A stretch of DNA of 48,870 nucleotides from the NCBI GenBank assembly GCA_002379985.1, contig DFVG01000021.1, forward strand, positions 1 through 48,870, given 5' to 3'. The translations under genes and the position numbers were made by a program. This stretch comes from Flavobacteriaceae bacterium UBA4166. Its GTDB lineage: Bacteria > Bacteroidota > Bacteroidia > Flavobacteriales > Flavobacteriaceae. The notes under the pieces are model-generated. The model worked only from the letters and a program-made list of their open reading frames with translations, had not been told where the DNA came from and ran no database searches. Positions 17,496 to 25,015 of this stretch are shown piece after piece. Numbering within the stretch: the first letter of the stretch is position 1; each line of letters starts with the position of its first letter.

Positions 17496-17570
17496 CAAAT
17501 CTAAGAATAGGCCCCTGCTTCAGAACCTTCGCTTAACGAAGATTAACAATCGGTTTAACGGAATGTTTAC
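17496..17570 (-). promoter_or_regulatory. Promoter with four GTTAA repeats (copy B)
   Basis: On the minus strand a perfect -7 box TAGATTTG (17496-17503) lies 27 nt before the start codon at 17468. It is preceded after 29 bp by plus-strand TTAAC units at 17533, 17543, 17555 and a one-mismatch TTTAC at 17566. The spacings 10, 12, 11 are identical to copy A. The repeats also lie upstream of the divergent SDR gene (ATG 17607). Confidence 0.7.
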
Positions 17571-17606
17571 TTTTACCCTTATATTCACAACGATCAATCC
17601 AGAAAT

Positions 17607-18362
17607 ATGACTTCAAAAACAGCATTTATAACGGGAGCCACCAGCGGTATCGGAGCTGCTACCGCCAAACGCTTCGCAAAAGAGGGAATTCGTTTGATTC
17701 TCTGCGGAAGGCGACAAGAGCGCCTAGACGCCCTGTCTGAATCCCTGTCTTCGCAAACGGAAGTACTCACCCTGAATTTCGATGTACGAGAGCAAGAGCG
17801 TATCTTGAAGCTTGTGGAAGGGCTGCCGGAGGCTTTTCAAACCGTCGATATTCTTGTTAACAATGCAGGAAATGCTCACGGACTCGACCCCATACAGTCG
17901 GGAAGTATCGCCGACTGGGATGCGATGATGGATATTAATGTGAAAGGCCTGCTCTATGTTTCTAAAGCAATTCTACCGGGGATGCTTTCAAGAAATGCTG
18001 GGCATATTATTAATATTGGTTCGACTGCAGGAAAAGAAGTGTATCCTAAAGGAAATGTGTATTGTGCCAGCAAGCACGCCGTGGATGCCATCAATCAGGG
18101 GATGCGTCTCGACCTCAACGGAACGGGCATTAAGGTAGGCGCTATCAATCCTGGATTGGTGGAAACGGAATTCAGCGAAGTGCGTTTTAAAGGAAATACT
18201 GAACGCGCCGAGACCGTCTACCAGGGTTACACGCCGCTACGTCCGGAAGATATTGCCGATATCATTTGGTTCACGGTAACCCGCCCTCCCCATGTAAATA
18301 TCGCCGATCTCACGGTGATGTGTTTGGATCAAGCGTCGTCTACCATAATTAATAAAAATTGA
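17607..18362 (+). CDS. SDR family NAD(P)-dependent oxidoreductase
   Basis: This is a classical short-chain dehydrogenase of 251 residues. The dinucleotide site 'TGATSGIG' (about 10-17), a basic 'CGRRQER' after strand beta-2 (which favours NADP), 'NNAGNAHG', the catalytic Ser in 'NIGSTAG' and the Tyr/Lys pair in 'YCASK' are all present. It resembles YdfG-type 3-hydroxy acid (serine/threonine) dehydrogenases. The gene is divergent from the DUF4382 gene and may originally have been followed directly by the AlbA_2 gene before the four-helix-bundle cassette. Confidence 0.93.
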   Translation: MTSKTAFITGATSGIGAATAKRFAKEGIRLILCGRRQERLDALSESLSSQTEVLTLNFDVREQERILKLVEGLPEAFQTVDILVNNAGNAHGLDPIQSGSIADWDAMMDINVKGLLYVSKAILPGMLSRNAGHIINIGSTAGKEVYPKGNVYCASKHAVDAINQGMRLDLNGTGIKVGAINPGLVETEFSEVRFKGNTERAETVYQGYTPLRPEDIADIIWFTVTRPPHVNIADLTVMCLDQASSTIINKN

Positions 18363-18364
18363 TG

Positions 18365-18852
18365 TATTGACAATTGTTATTATTTATTAGTATTACTTAT
18401 TGGTCGTTATTTCTATTAAATATGGCACATTATAACTCTTTTGAAGAATTAGAGATTTTCATTCTAGCTAAAGATGTCTCCAATGAGGTTTGGCAACTGA
18501 TGAATGAAACCACGCTTAGGAATGATTATAAATTGAGAGATCAAATCAATGCTGCTTCTGGGTCGATAATGGATAATATAGCTGAAGGCTTCGGAAGAGG
18601 TGGAAATAAAGAGTTTATTATGTTTTTGAGCTATGCTCGAGGTTCTTGCACTGAAACCAGGTCTCAATTGATTCGCGCACACGATCGGAATCACATTTCG
18701 GCGGAAACTTTTAAAACTGTATCAGCAATGACAATAGAGTTAGAAGCCCAAATCTCTAAGTTTATTAACTATCTAAGAAATTCCCAGCGTAGAGGATCGA
18801 AATTCGATTAATAGCAATAAGAATAGATAATGAAAAATAATAATAGACAATA
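18365..18852. repeat. Imperfect inverted repeats framing the four-helix-bundle gene
   Basis: The left arm 18365-18404 and right arm 18813-18852 align without gaps in opposite orientation, 28 identical of 40 positions, plus three possible G-U pairs in RNA. Both arms start TATTG at the outer end and share CTTATTG near the inner end. They lie immediately outside the coding region (18422-18811). In RNA they would fold back to present the gene in a large loop, as in 23S rRNA intervening sequences. They are AT-rich, so some of the identity is compositional. Confidence 0.55.
18422..18811 (+). CDS. Four-helix-bundle protein (23S rRNA intervening-sequence protein family)
   Basis: The start at 18422 gives a 129-residue protein; the upstream frame is only translated repeat. 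It has the family pattern: 'FILAKDVSNEVWQL', then 'DQINAASGSIMDNIAEGFGRG' and 'FLSYARGSCTETRSQL', with four amphipathic helices. Relatives are encoded inside intervening sequences of 23S rRNA, as the Avd accessory protein of diversity-generating retroelements, or as free-standing genes of unknown role. No reverse transcriptase or rRNA is present here. The gene is framed by inverted repeats and AT-rich DNA, unlike the flanking genes, which suggests a mobile cassette. Confidence 0.88.
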   Translation: MAHYNSFEELEIFILAKDVSNEVWQLMNETTLRNDYKLRDQINAASGSIMDNIAEGFGRGGNKEFIMFLSYARGSCTETRSQLIRAHDRNHISAETFKTVSAMTIELEAQISKFINYLRNSQRRGSKFD

Positions 18853-18859
18853 AGCCCCA

Positions 18860-19996
18860 ATGATCAACAAACGCCTTCTGATAAAAAACCTGCTCGCGCA
18901 TAATGACGAGAGTAGCTTTTATGATAAGAAGCGGAAGATCGACTTGGGCACGAAAGAAGGAAAAGCGAAATTCTTAAAACATATTTGCGCCTTGAGCAAT
19001 AGCAACCCGAAGAATAACAGTTATATCGTTATTGGGGTGGAAGACGAAGCGAATATCATCACCGGAGTGGATTTCTTCGACGATAGTAAAATTCAGAACT
19101 TGGTAAACGCATACCTTACCAACGCACCCTTAATTGCTTATGAAAATGTGATGTTTCCACACCTTCCGGAAGACAAAGTCGTGGGATTGGTAACCATCAG
19201 ACCGAATGGGAAGATCACTTCGCTGCGAAAAAACATCTGGAAATACTGGGGAGGTTCTATCTTTTTGCGGGACGGAAGCATTTCGATGCCGAAGGATTTT
19301 GACATTGAGATCAAAGATGTGAATTCCGAAATCGTCAAATCCATTGAAAATCGGGCAAAGAATAATATTGAACATACGTTGCATGGTGTTATCGATTTTT
19401 TGAATCACCGGCACGATGAGTTGGAAGCACATTACAAAGTATTTAAGGAGCAGTTTGTGGTGTGCTGGGCCGGAATTACCAAACAAGTGAAGGACACTAC
19501 CTATTATTCGCGCGTGGACATTGAATTGATCAACGAGCAGGTAAAATTGTTTTATTCGGCTTTGGATGAAGTACAAATTGAAGTCACCAACGATTATTTT
19601 AAAACTGTGGAGTATGTGAGTCTAGGCCTTACGGAACCTCAAAAATACTATCCCTTGGAAGAGGTGATCATCACCTTCCGGGAAAACGGATCGTATGTAA
19701 TGGACTCAAAATTGATCTTTGAACCCCCACGTTTCGACAAAAAATCGTTGCATCACATCTACAATAGCAACAACGCCTTGATTGAAAAATTACGCAAAGA
19801 CATTCCGTTACATCCTTCAGAACAAAAAGACCTGTACAACCTACCCGAAACCTATCTTATTTGCTATTTGAATGGTTTTGATTCCGCCAAAGAAAAGTTA
19901 TACGAAGCCAAACCTCAATTGAAAGGTGTGGGTGGCGCCGTTTATCAAGCCTATAAAGAAGCCACCCGTATTCTAAGAAAGGTGAAGTACAATTAA
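18860..19996 (+). CDS. AlbA_2 (Schlafen-type) ATP-binding domain protein
   Basis: The 378-residue cytosolic protein has an N-terminal AlbA_2/divergent AAA_4 domain (about 5-130) with the hallmark 'SNPKNNSYIVIGVEDEANIITGV' strand-turn. A helical middle and a mixed C-terminal region follow that I do not recognise. AlbA_2 domains occur in putative transcriptional regulators and in nucleic-acid-related and defence proteins; whether this one binds ATP or nucleic acid cannot be told. It follows the four-helix-bundle cassette by 48 nt, and its stop abuts that of the convergent FG-GAP gene. Confidence 0.78.
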   Translation: MINKRLLIKNLLAHNDESSFYDKKRKIDLGTKEGKAKFLKHICALSNSNPKNNSYIVIGVEDEANIITGVDFFDDSKIQNLVNAYLTNAPLIAYENVMFPHLPEDKVVGLVTIRPNGKITSLRKNIWKYWGGSIFLRDGSISMPKDFDIEIKDVNSEIVKSIENRAKNNIEHTLHGVIDFLNHRHDELEAHYKVFKEQFVVCWAGITKQVKDTTYYSRVDIELINEQVKLFYSALDEVQIEVTNDYFKTVEYVSLGLTEPQKYYPLEEVIITFRENGSYVMDSKLIFEPPRFDKKSLHHIYNSNNALIEKLRKDIPLHPSEQKDLYNLPETYLICYLNGFDSAKEKLYEAKPQLKGVGGAVYQAYKEATRILRKVKYN

Positions 19997-21397
19997 TTAC
20001 TCTTTTATTATTTTCTGAACGTGGTCGCCTTCTGAAGTGACCGCTTTTAGCAGATATACCCCGGCTGCTAACGGACTCACATTAATAGGCTGCGCTGTTT
20101 CTGAAGTGCGCAGTACCAACACGCCTTGCATGTTATAAATCTCAACAGCCCTTATCGGTTCGATAGTAGTGGCATGAAGATGCAGTTTTTCTTTGACAGG
20201 ATTTGGGTACCACACCATTGTTGCAAACGTATCTTGTTCATCAACTCCTAAAATCGTTTGGTTTTCATACCAAACCAGTTCTCTGCCCTCATTAGACAAT
20301 GCTGCGGAAAGAATGTCTAAATCACCATCACCATCAAGATCGGCGGCATGAACTGTTCTGGGGCTTTGCAAGGAGGGGTCGATCACTAGTTGGGGCCCAA
20401 AACTTCCATTTCCGTCCAAATGTTCATACCAAGCAATTTTATTATCATCCGCGGAAGCGGAAAAAACATCAACCTTACCGTCATTATTTAAATCGCCCAC
20501 TCCTGTATCAAAAACATTATCCACATCATCACTAATAATTACAAAAGGATCGAATTGCCCCATGCCATTGATGTTTTCTCTCCAAATAACGGCATCGTTT
20601 TTTTGGGAAACAATATCCAAATCGGCATCGCCATCTATATCTATCAGGTTTACAGAGTTTTCGTATAAGCCAACGGGGTCAATGATATGTTGCGTGGTAA
20701 AAGTACCTTCTCCATCCTCGTTGTCAAACCAGGACACATAGATGCCATCCGCAGAATTCGTTAGAATATCCAAATCCCCGTCGCCGTCAACATCACCCAC
20801 CGCTTGCGTCCGGGCTTGGCTAAGGGTGGCGCTTATGGTAATAAGATCACCAAAGCTGCCTTGCCCGTCCAGATTTTCTACCCAATACAATCCCGAACCG
20901 TTAGAGACGCCAAGCACAAGGTCTAGGTCGTTATCACCATCCAAATCAGCTGCGCTCACGCCACTGGCCCTTAGCAAACCGGCGGCGATGGGTTGTAGGG
21001 TAGAAAACATACCATCGCCCAGGCTTCGATACCATACCACTTCATCGTCATCAAAAAAACTCACCACCAGATCGGTCTTGCCGTCGGCATCCAGATCAGC
21101 CGGGGCTAAATTAAAAGACTGCCCCTTCCCTTCTTGAATTGCAATGGCTGGGCCAAAAGCATCTTGGTCATCCAGGTTTTCATACCAAGCGATCAAATCA
21201 GAAGCTGCCACAACTACATCCTGGTCGCCGTCTTGGTCAAAATCACCCGTACGAACCATTCTAACGAAAAAAGAATCTTCATCAATATTCTGCCGGGGGC
21301 CAAACTGAGACAAGCAAGGAACGCCTGCCAGCCATAATAGTAGGATGGACAGTCGTTTTAATACGACACTGGGCAATGGAATATGTTCAATCATCAT
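19997..21397 (-). CDS. FG-GAP/VCBS-repeat protein with T9SS sorting domain
   Basis: I place the start at 21397, preceded by an AAGGA-like site and followed by a signal peptide ending 'GVPCLSQ'. The mature part holds at least seven beta-propeller repeats, each with a calcium-binding DxDxDG loop (such as 'DLDADGKTD', 'DVDGDGDLD', 'DLNNDGKVD'), spanning about residues 40-370. A T9SS C-terminal sorting domain (about 385-466: 'WYPNPVKEKL', 'AAGVYLLKA', 'KIIKE') ends it. The protein is predicted to be secreted and Ca2+-dependent in fold, possibly adhesive; no enzyme motif is seen. Confidence 0.9.
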   Translation of the reverse strand: MMIEHIPLPSVVLKRLSILLLWLAGVPCLSQFGPRQNIDEDSFFVRMVRTGDFDQDGDQDVVVAASDLIAWYENLDDQDAFGPAIAIQEGKGQSFNLAPADLDADGKTDLVVSFFDDDEVVWYRSLGDGMFSTLQPIAAGLLRASGVSAADLDGDNDLDLVLGVSNGSGLYWVENLDGQGSFGDLITISATLSQARTQAVGDVDGDGDLDILTNSADGIYVSWFDNEDGEGTFTTQHIIDPVGLYENSVNLIDIDGDADLDIVSQKNDAVIWRENINGMGQFDPFVIISDDVDNVFDTGVGDLNNDGKVDVFSASADDNKIAWYEHLDGNGSFGPQLVIDPSLQSPRTVHAADLDGDGDLDILSAALSNEGRELVWYENQTILGVDEQDTFATMVWYPNPVKEKLHLHATTIEPIRAVEIYNMQGVLVLRTSETAQPINVSPLAAGVYLLKAVTSEGDHVQKIIKE

Positions 21398-21508
21398 GAG
21401 TTCCTTGATTTCTTCGGAATACGTTACGCATAAGCGCGACATAAATGTAAGGTTTTACGTAGTAGTGACAAATGTATTCTTGGGTCGCACCAGATAAAAC
21501 TTATTCAG

Positions 21509-21531
21509 TATCTTTAGTTCTGAAAACTAAA
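21509..21531 (+). promoter_or_regulatory. Possible -7 box and overlapping 7-bp inverted repeat upstream of SPFH gene
   Basis: TATCTTTA (21509-21516) overlaps the inverted repeat TTTAGTT-CTGAA-AACTAAA (21513-21531), which ends 10 nt before the ATG at 21542. It may be an operator or a leader hairpin; the arms are short. Confidence 0.35.
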
Positions 21532-21541
21532 ACCAACTGTT

Positions 21542-22684
21542 ATGGGTATCTTCGATAAGATCAAAGAAAAACTAAGCCATGAATTTATCGACATCATCGA
21601 GTGGCTGGATTATACAGACGACACCATCTGTCATCGTTTTGAGCGGTATCAAAACGAAATTAAGAACAACGCCAAGCTTATTGTTCGGGAAGGACAAACC
21701 GCTGTTTTTATCAACGAAGGACAATTAGCGGATGTCTTTACGCCTGGCACCTATACCTTAAACACTCAAAACCTTCCCATCTTAACCACCTTAAAAGGGT
21801 GGAAATACGGATTTGACAGTCCGTTTAAAGCGGAAGTCTACTTCGTAAACACCCACCTCTTCACCGATGAAAAATGGGGCACTAAGAGTCCGATTACCCT
21901 AAACGACGAACGTTTCGGGTTGGTGGAAATTCGCGCCTACGGAACCTATGCGTTTAAGATCAGTGAGCCCGGAAAGTTTATTGTGGATATTGTGGGAACC
22001 GACAATAATTTCACTAATTACGAGATCAACGAACACCTCAAAAGTTTGATCGCTACGCGCTTCACCGATACGGTAGGGGAAGCCAACCTGCCCATTGAGC
22101 TATACGCGGCGAATACTTCCGAATTAAGCGAAACCTGTAAAGAGGTGATGCAACCGGAATTCCAAACTGTGGGAATTTCGTTAGAAAAATTCTATATCGA
22201 AAACGTCTCCATGCCGGAAGATCTAAAGAAAGAGATCTTCGAATACAGCCGTATCGACAAATTAGACCTGAACAAACTCACCCAATTTAAAACCGCCAAA
22301 GCCATTGAAGCGGCTGCCAACCAAGAAGGCGGAACGGCCGGCGCCGGAATGGGCATGGGAATGGGTTTTGTTATGGCACAGCAAATGGGCCAAATGATGG
22401 GCGGTATGGGCAATCAGGTGTCACAACCCGGGGCCAATTCGGGGCCTGCAGCCATGGGGCCACCCCCAATTCCTGCTGCTGTTTCGTATTATTACGCTAG
22501 CAATGGCCAACAAAACGGACCCGTTTCTTTTGAGCAATTACGTGCCCTTTTTGCCAATCGAACAGTAAACAAAGACACCTTGGTGTGGAAAGCAGGCATG
22601 ACCAATTGGAAAGCCTTACAAGAGGTGGAAGAGTTGAAAGCTTTTTTAGGCGGAAATACGCCTCCACCGCTTCCTACCAGCTAA
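21542..22684 (+). CDS. SPFH domain protein with C-terminal GYF_2 domain (YdjI-like)
   Basis: Residues about 1-260 form an SPFH/virion-core-protein-like module (starts 'MGIFDKIKEKLSHEFIDIIEW', includes 'VREGQTAVFINEGQLADVF' and 'ADLPIELY'-like segments). A Gly/Met-rich linker (about 265-300, repeated 'MGMG' and 'QMMGG') leads to a GYF_2 domain (about 318-372, 'GPVSFEQLRALF', 'LVWKAGMTNWK'). There is no membrane helix; SPFH proteins of this kind associate with membranes as oligomers. It is the first gene of a set with a zinc-ribbon membrane protein 39 nt downstream. In Bacillus a similar SPFH protein (YdjI) works with a zinc-ribbon protein (YdjG) and PspA. Confidence 0.85.
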   Translation: MGIFDKIKEKLSHEFIDIIEWLDYTDDTICHRFERYQNEIKNNAKLIVREGQTAVFINEGQLADVFTPGTYTLNTQNLPILTTLKGWKYGFDSPFKAEVYFVNTHLFTDEKWGTKSPITLNDERFGLVEIRAYGTYAFKISEPGKFIVDIVGTDNNFTNYEINEHLKSLIATRFTDTVGEANLPIELYAANTSELSETCKEVMQPEFQTVGISLEKFYIENVSMPEDLKKEIFEYSRIDKLDLNKLTQFKTAKAIEAAANQEGGTAGAGMGMGMGFVMAQQMGQMMGGMGNQVSQPGANSGPAAMGPPPIPAAVSYYYASNGQQNGPVSFEQLRALFANRTVNKDTLVWKAGMTNWKALQEVEELKAFLGGNTPPPLPTS

Positions 22685-22723
22685 GTCACCACAAACCATT
22701 GGATAACCATTCAGGAACCTTAC

Positions 22724-23827
22724 ATGTCGGTTGAAACGACACAACGATCAGAACTTAAAAAGCCCTGCGTCAATTGCGGGGCTGAACTGATGTATGCTCC
22801 CGGCACCACCGAACTGGAGTGTCCATATTGCGGTCATTCGGAAACTATTGAAGCTTCCGAAGCCGGACTTCAAGAACTTGAACTGAAGCAATACCTCGAT
22901 TCCTTGGGCGCGCAAACCCATAGCGAAGCGATTACCTTATTGCATTGCAAGAATTGCGGCGCTAATCAACATGTGGAAGAAAACTACAAATCGCTGCAAT
23001 GTGTGTATTGCGGCGGTCCCCTAATCGTTGAAGACAGCACAACCGAATCATGGATCCTGCCCGGAGCCGTATTACCGTTTCAGATTGACAAGGCGAAGGC
23101 GCATCAGGTATTTCAGCAGTGGGTCAAAAAATTATGGTGGGCGCCTAATAATCTCAAAAAAGCGGCACTCGACCCCAAGCATACCAAGGGGCTCTATGTT
23201 CCCTATTGGACGTTTGATGCCCAGTTGTACGCCGACTATACCGGGGAACGCGGCGATTATTACTATGTATCCGTTCCGTACACCACAACCGTGAATGGAA
23301 AAACCGTTACGCGCATGCGCAGGGAACGCCGTACGCGATGGACCCCCACGAGCGGTACTATTTCAGGTTTTGTAGATGACACGCTCATTAAAGCCTCAAA
23401 ACAACGCCATGGTAGAATTCCTGTGAAGATCGCACGTTGGAATCTTCAGAAACTGCAATCGTTTGACAGCAGTTATCTATCTGGTTTCATTACGGAAAAA
23501 TATACGATCTCCTTGGAAGATGGTCATTTGGCATCTAAGGAAGAAGCTGAAAAAATAGCGCATCGCTGGGCACGGCGAGATATTGGTGGTGATACGCAAC
23601 GCGTGCACCACATCGATATGAAGCTTTCCGATGAGACCTTTAAACACATCTTACTCCCGGTGTATGTAAGTGCCTACCATTACAAAGGGAAGCGCTATAA
23701 TTTCTTCGTGAATGGAGAATCCGGAAGACTGGCCGGAGAGCGCCCCTATTCGTTCTGGAAGATCTTCTTCTTTGTCTTGTTTATTCTTTTGGTTATCGCG
23801 TTGATTTTATATCTTCTCAATCGATGA
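22724..23827 (+). CDS. Double zinc-ribbon protein with C-terminal membrane anchor (YdjG-like)
   Basis: Two Cys4 zinc ribbons open the protein: C15/C18/C33/C36 and C75/C78/C93/C96. A soluble mixed domain rich in Tyr and Trp follows (about 110-335), then one membrane helix at the extreme C-terminus (about 343-365), a tail-anchored layout that leaves the zinc ribbons in the cytosol. Annotation pipelines often call such proteins PriA-like or TFIIB-type because of the zinc ribbon; there is no helicase motif. Its position between an SPFH gene and a phosphoesterase suggests a membrane complex with the SPFH protein. Confidence 0.8.
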   Translation: MSVETTQRSELKKPCVNCGAELMYAPGTTELECPYCGHSETIEASEAGLQELELKQYLDSLGAQTHSEAITLLHCKNCGANQHVEENYKSLQCVYCGGPLIVEDSTTESWILPGAVLPFQIDKAKAHQVFQQWVKKLWWAPNNLKKAALDPKHTKGLYVPYWTFDAQLYADYTGERGDYYYVSVPYTTTVNGKTVTRMRRERRTRWTPTSGTISGFVDDTLIKASKQRHGRIPVKIARWNLQKLQSFDSSYLSGFITEKYTISLEDGHLASKEEAEKIAHRWARRDIGGDTQRVHHIDMKLSDETFKHILLPVYVSAYHYKGKRYNFFVNGESGRLAGERPYSFWKIFFFVLFILLVIALILYLLNR

Positions 23828-24549
23828 GACAATTAGTTATAGGCGATATACACGGTGGGTTACGCGGACTCCAACAAGCATTGGATCGTTGTGAGCCCAA
23901 AGCAGAGGATGTTTTTATTTTTGTAGGTGATTACGTAGATGGATGGAGCGAAAATGCCGAAACGGTTTCGTTCTTGATAGATTTTTCTGAAAAATACACC
24001 TGTATCTTTATTCGCGGAAATCACGATGAATTGGTCTATAAATTTCTGAAAGAAGGAGATCATAACCCCGTTTGGTTACAACATGGTGGAGAAAGTTCAA
24101 AAGCGAGTTACGCGAAGCTTTCCGAAGCAGAGAAAGAGAAGCACATCCTTTTTTACGAGAACTTGAAGAATTTCCACGTAGATGATGCCAATCGATTGTA
24201 TCTGCACGCAGGATTTACCAACCTTCATGGACCGCACTACGAATACTACCCAAATATGGTCTATTGGGACCGTACCCTTTGGGAAATGGTGTGCGCCTTA
24301 GACCCAAACCTTAGCCCTGATGACGAAGCCTACCCAAAACGGTTAAAGATTTTCAAGGAAGTCTATATAGGGCATACTCCAGTGACCCGAATTGGCGAGA
24401 CGGTTCCGGTTCAGAAAGCGAACGTTTGGAATGTGGACACCGGTGCTGCCTTTAAAGGGCCGGTTTCTATACTAGATGTTGATACCAAAGAATACTGGCA
24501 AAGCGATCCCGTTTGGACCTTATATCCTAACGAAAAGGGTCGGAATTAA
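23824..24549 (+). CDS. Calcineurin-like metallophosphoesterase (Ser/Thr phosphatase type)
   Basis: All metal motifs of the PPP-type fold are present: 'GDIHG' (residues 7-11), 'GDYVDG' (about 37), 'GNHDE' (about 66), 'LHAGF' and 'GHTPV'. The 241-residue size is that of bacterial protein phosphatases and diadenosine tetraphosphatases; the substrate could be phosphoprotein or nucleotide. The ATG overlaps the stop of the zinc-ribbon gene (ATGA), so translation is coupled and the three genes form an operon. Confidence 0.9.
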   Translation: MRQLVIGDIHGGLRGLQQALDRCEPKAEDVFIFVGDYVDGWSENAETVSFLIDFSEKYTCIFIRGNHDELVYKFLKEGDHNPVWLQHGGESSKASYAKLSEAEKEKHILFYENLKNFHVDDANRLYLHAGFTNLHGPHYEYYPNMVYWDRTLWEMVCALDPNLSPDDEAYPKRLKIFKEVYIGHTPVTRIGETVPVQKANVWNVDTGAAFKGPVSILDVDTKEYWQSDPVWTLYPNEKGRN

Positions 24550-24926
24550 GAGGGAGTTAACCGTACCTCTATCGCTTCAGGAATGACGTGACACTGATCT
24601 GCGCTTACGGTAATTTCTTCGGACACAAAAGATTCATAACCTTCCGCAGATACACGTACGGTGTACGTTCCGGCCCGTTCCCCTGCTCCGGAAAATACGC
24701 CGGGATTTCCAAAATTTTCTAATGTTTCCGAATAGGATCCGTCCGATGCCGTAACGGTGGTCGCAACATTTATCGGATCGCCCGTAGTTTCATCGAATAC
24801 GGAAACCGTAAGCCCAAAAACAAAAATGTCTGTACAATTTAATTGATCGCCATCATCGTCATTGTTACTACAAGAAGTACCAAGAATAATTAAAAGAGCG
24901 CAAAAAATAGTGATAGTCTTTTTCAT
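24546..24926 (-). CDS. Small lipoprotein with carboxypeptidase-regulatory-like domain
   Basis: The start at 24926 gives a lipoprotein signal with lipobox 'LGTSC' (Cys about 19) and an 'NNDDD' linker; the longer frame would hide it. A single beta-sandwich domain follows (about 35-126), with 'VTASDGSYSETL' and 'AGTYTVRVSAEGYESF' strands typical of carboxypeptidase-regulatory-like modules. It lies convergent to and overlaps by 4 nt the phosphoesterase gene, and downstream of the ALDH terminator. Its role is unknown; it is anchored in the outer or cytoplasmic membrane facing the periplasm or surface. Confidence 0.82.
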   Translation of the reverse strand: MKKTITIFCALLIILGTSCSNNDDDGDQLNCTDIFVFGLTVSVFDETTGDPINVATTVTASDGSYSETLENFGNPGVFSGAGERAGTYTVRVSAEGYESFVSEEITVSADQCHVIPEAIEVRLTPS

Positions 24927-24950
24927 GGTTTTTTCTTTGAAAAATACAAA

Positions 24951-24980
24951 AAAACCGCTTCGAGAAGGAAGCGGCTTTTT
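24951..24980 (-). terminator. Intrinsic terminator of the aldehyde dehydrogenase gene
   Basis: A CCGCTTC / GAAGCGG stem of 7 bp with a 6-nt loop, flanked by A- and T-runs. On the minus strand it follows the dehydrogenase stop by about 35 nt and lies just before the lipoprotein gene. The stem core matches that of the terminator at 1362-1390. Confidence 0.85.
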
Positions 24981-25015
24981 ACTTTTATCTATCACGAAGT
25001 GATGAGGGGTATTCA

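Noticed and set aside
18422..18811. Avd-like protein as a sign of a diversity-generating retroelement
   Set aside because: No reverse transcriptase, template repeat or variable C-type lectin region is in the window; the family also exists without retroelements.
23028..23294. Alternative frame within the zinc-ribbon gene
   Set aside because: It has no family character and lies wholly within a gene with two intact Cys4 motifs.
22724..23827. PriA/primosomal or TFIIB-type identity of the zinc-ribbon protein
   Set aside because: Only the zinc ribbon is shared; helicase motifs are absent and a C-terminal membrane helix is present.
1362..24980. The near-identical stems of the terminators at 1362-1390 and 24951-24980 as a repeat family
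   Set aside because: Only about 7-10 bp are shared and the loops differ; common GC-rich terminator stems explain it.
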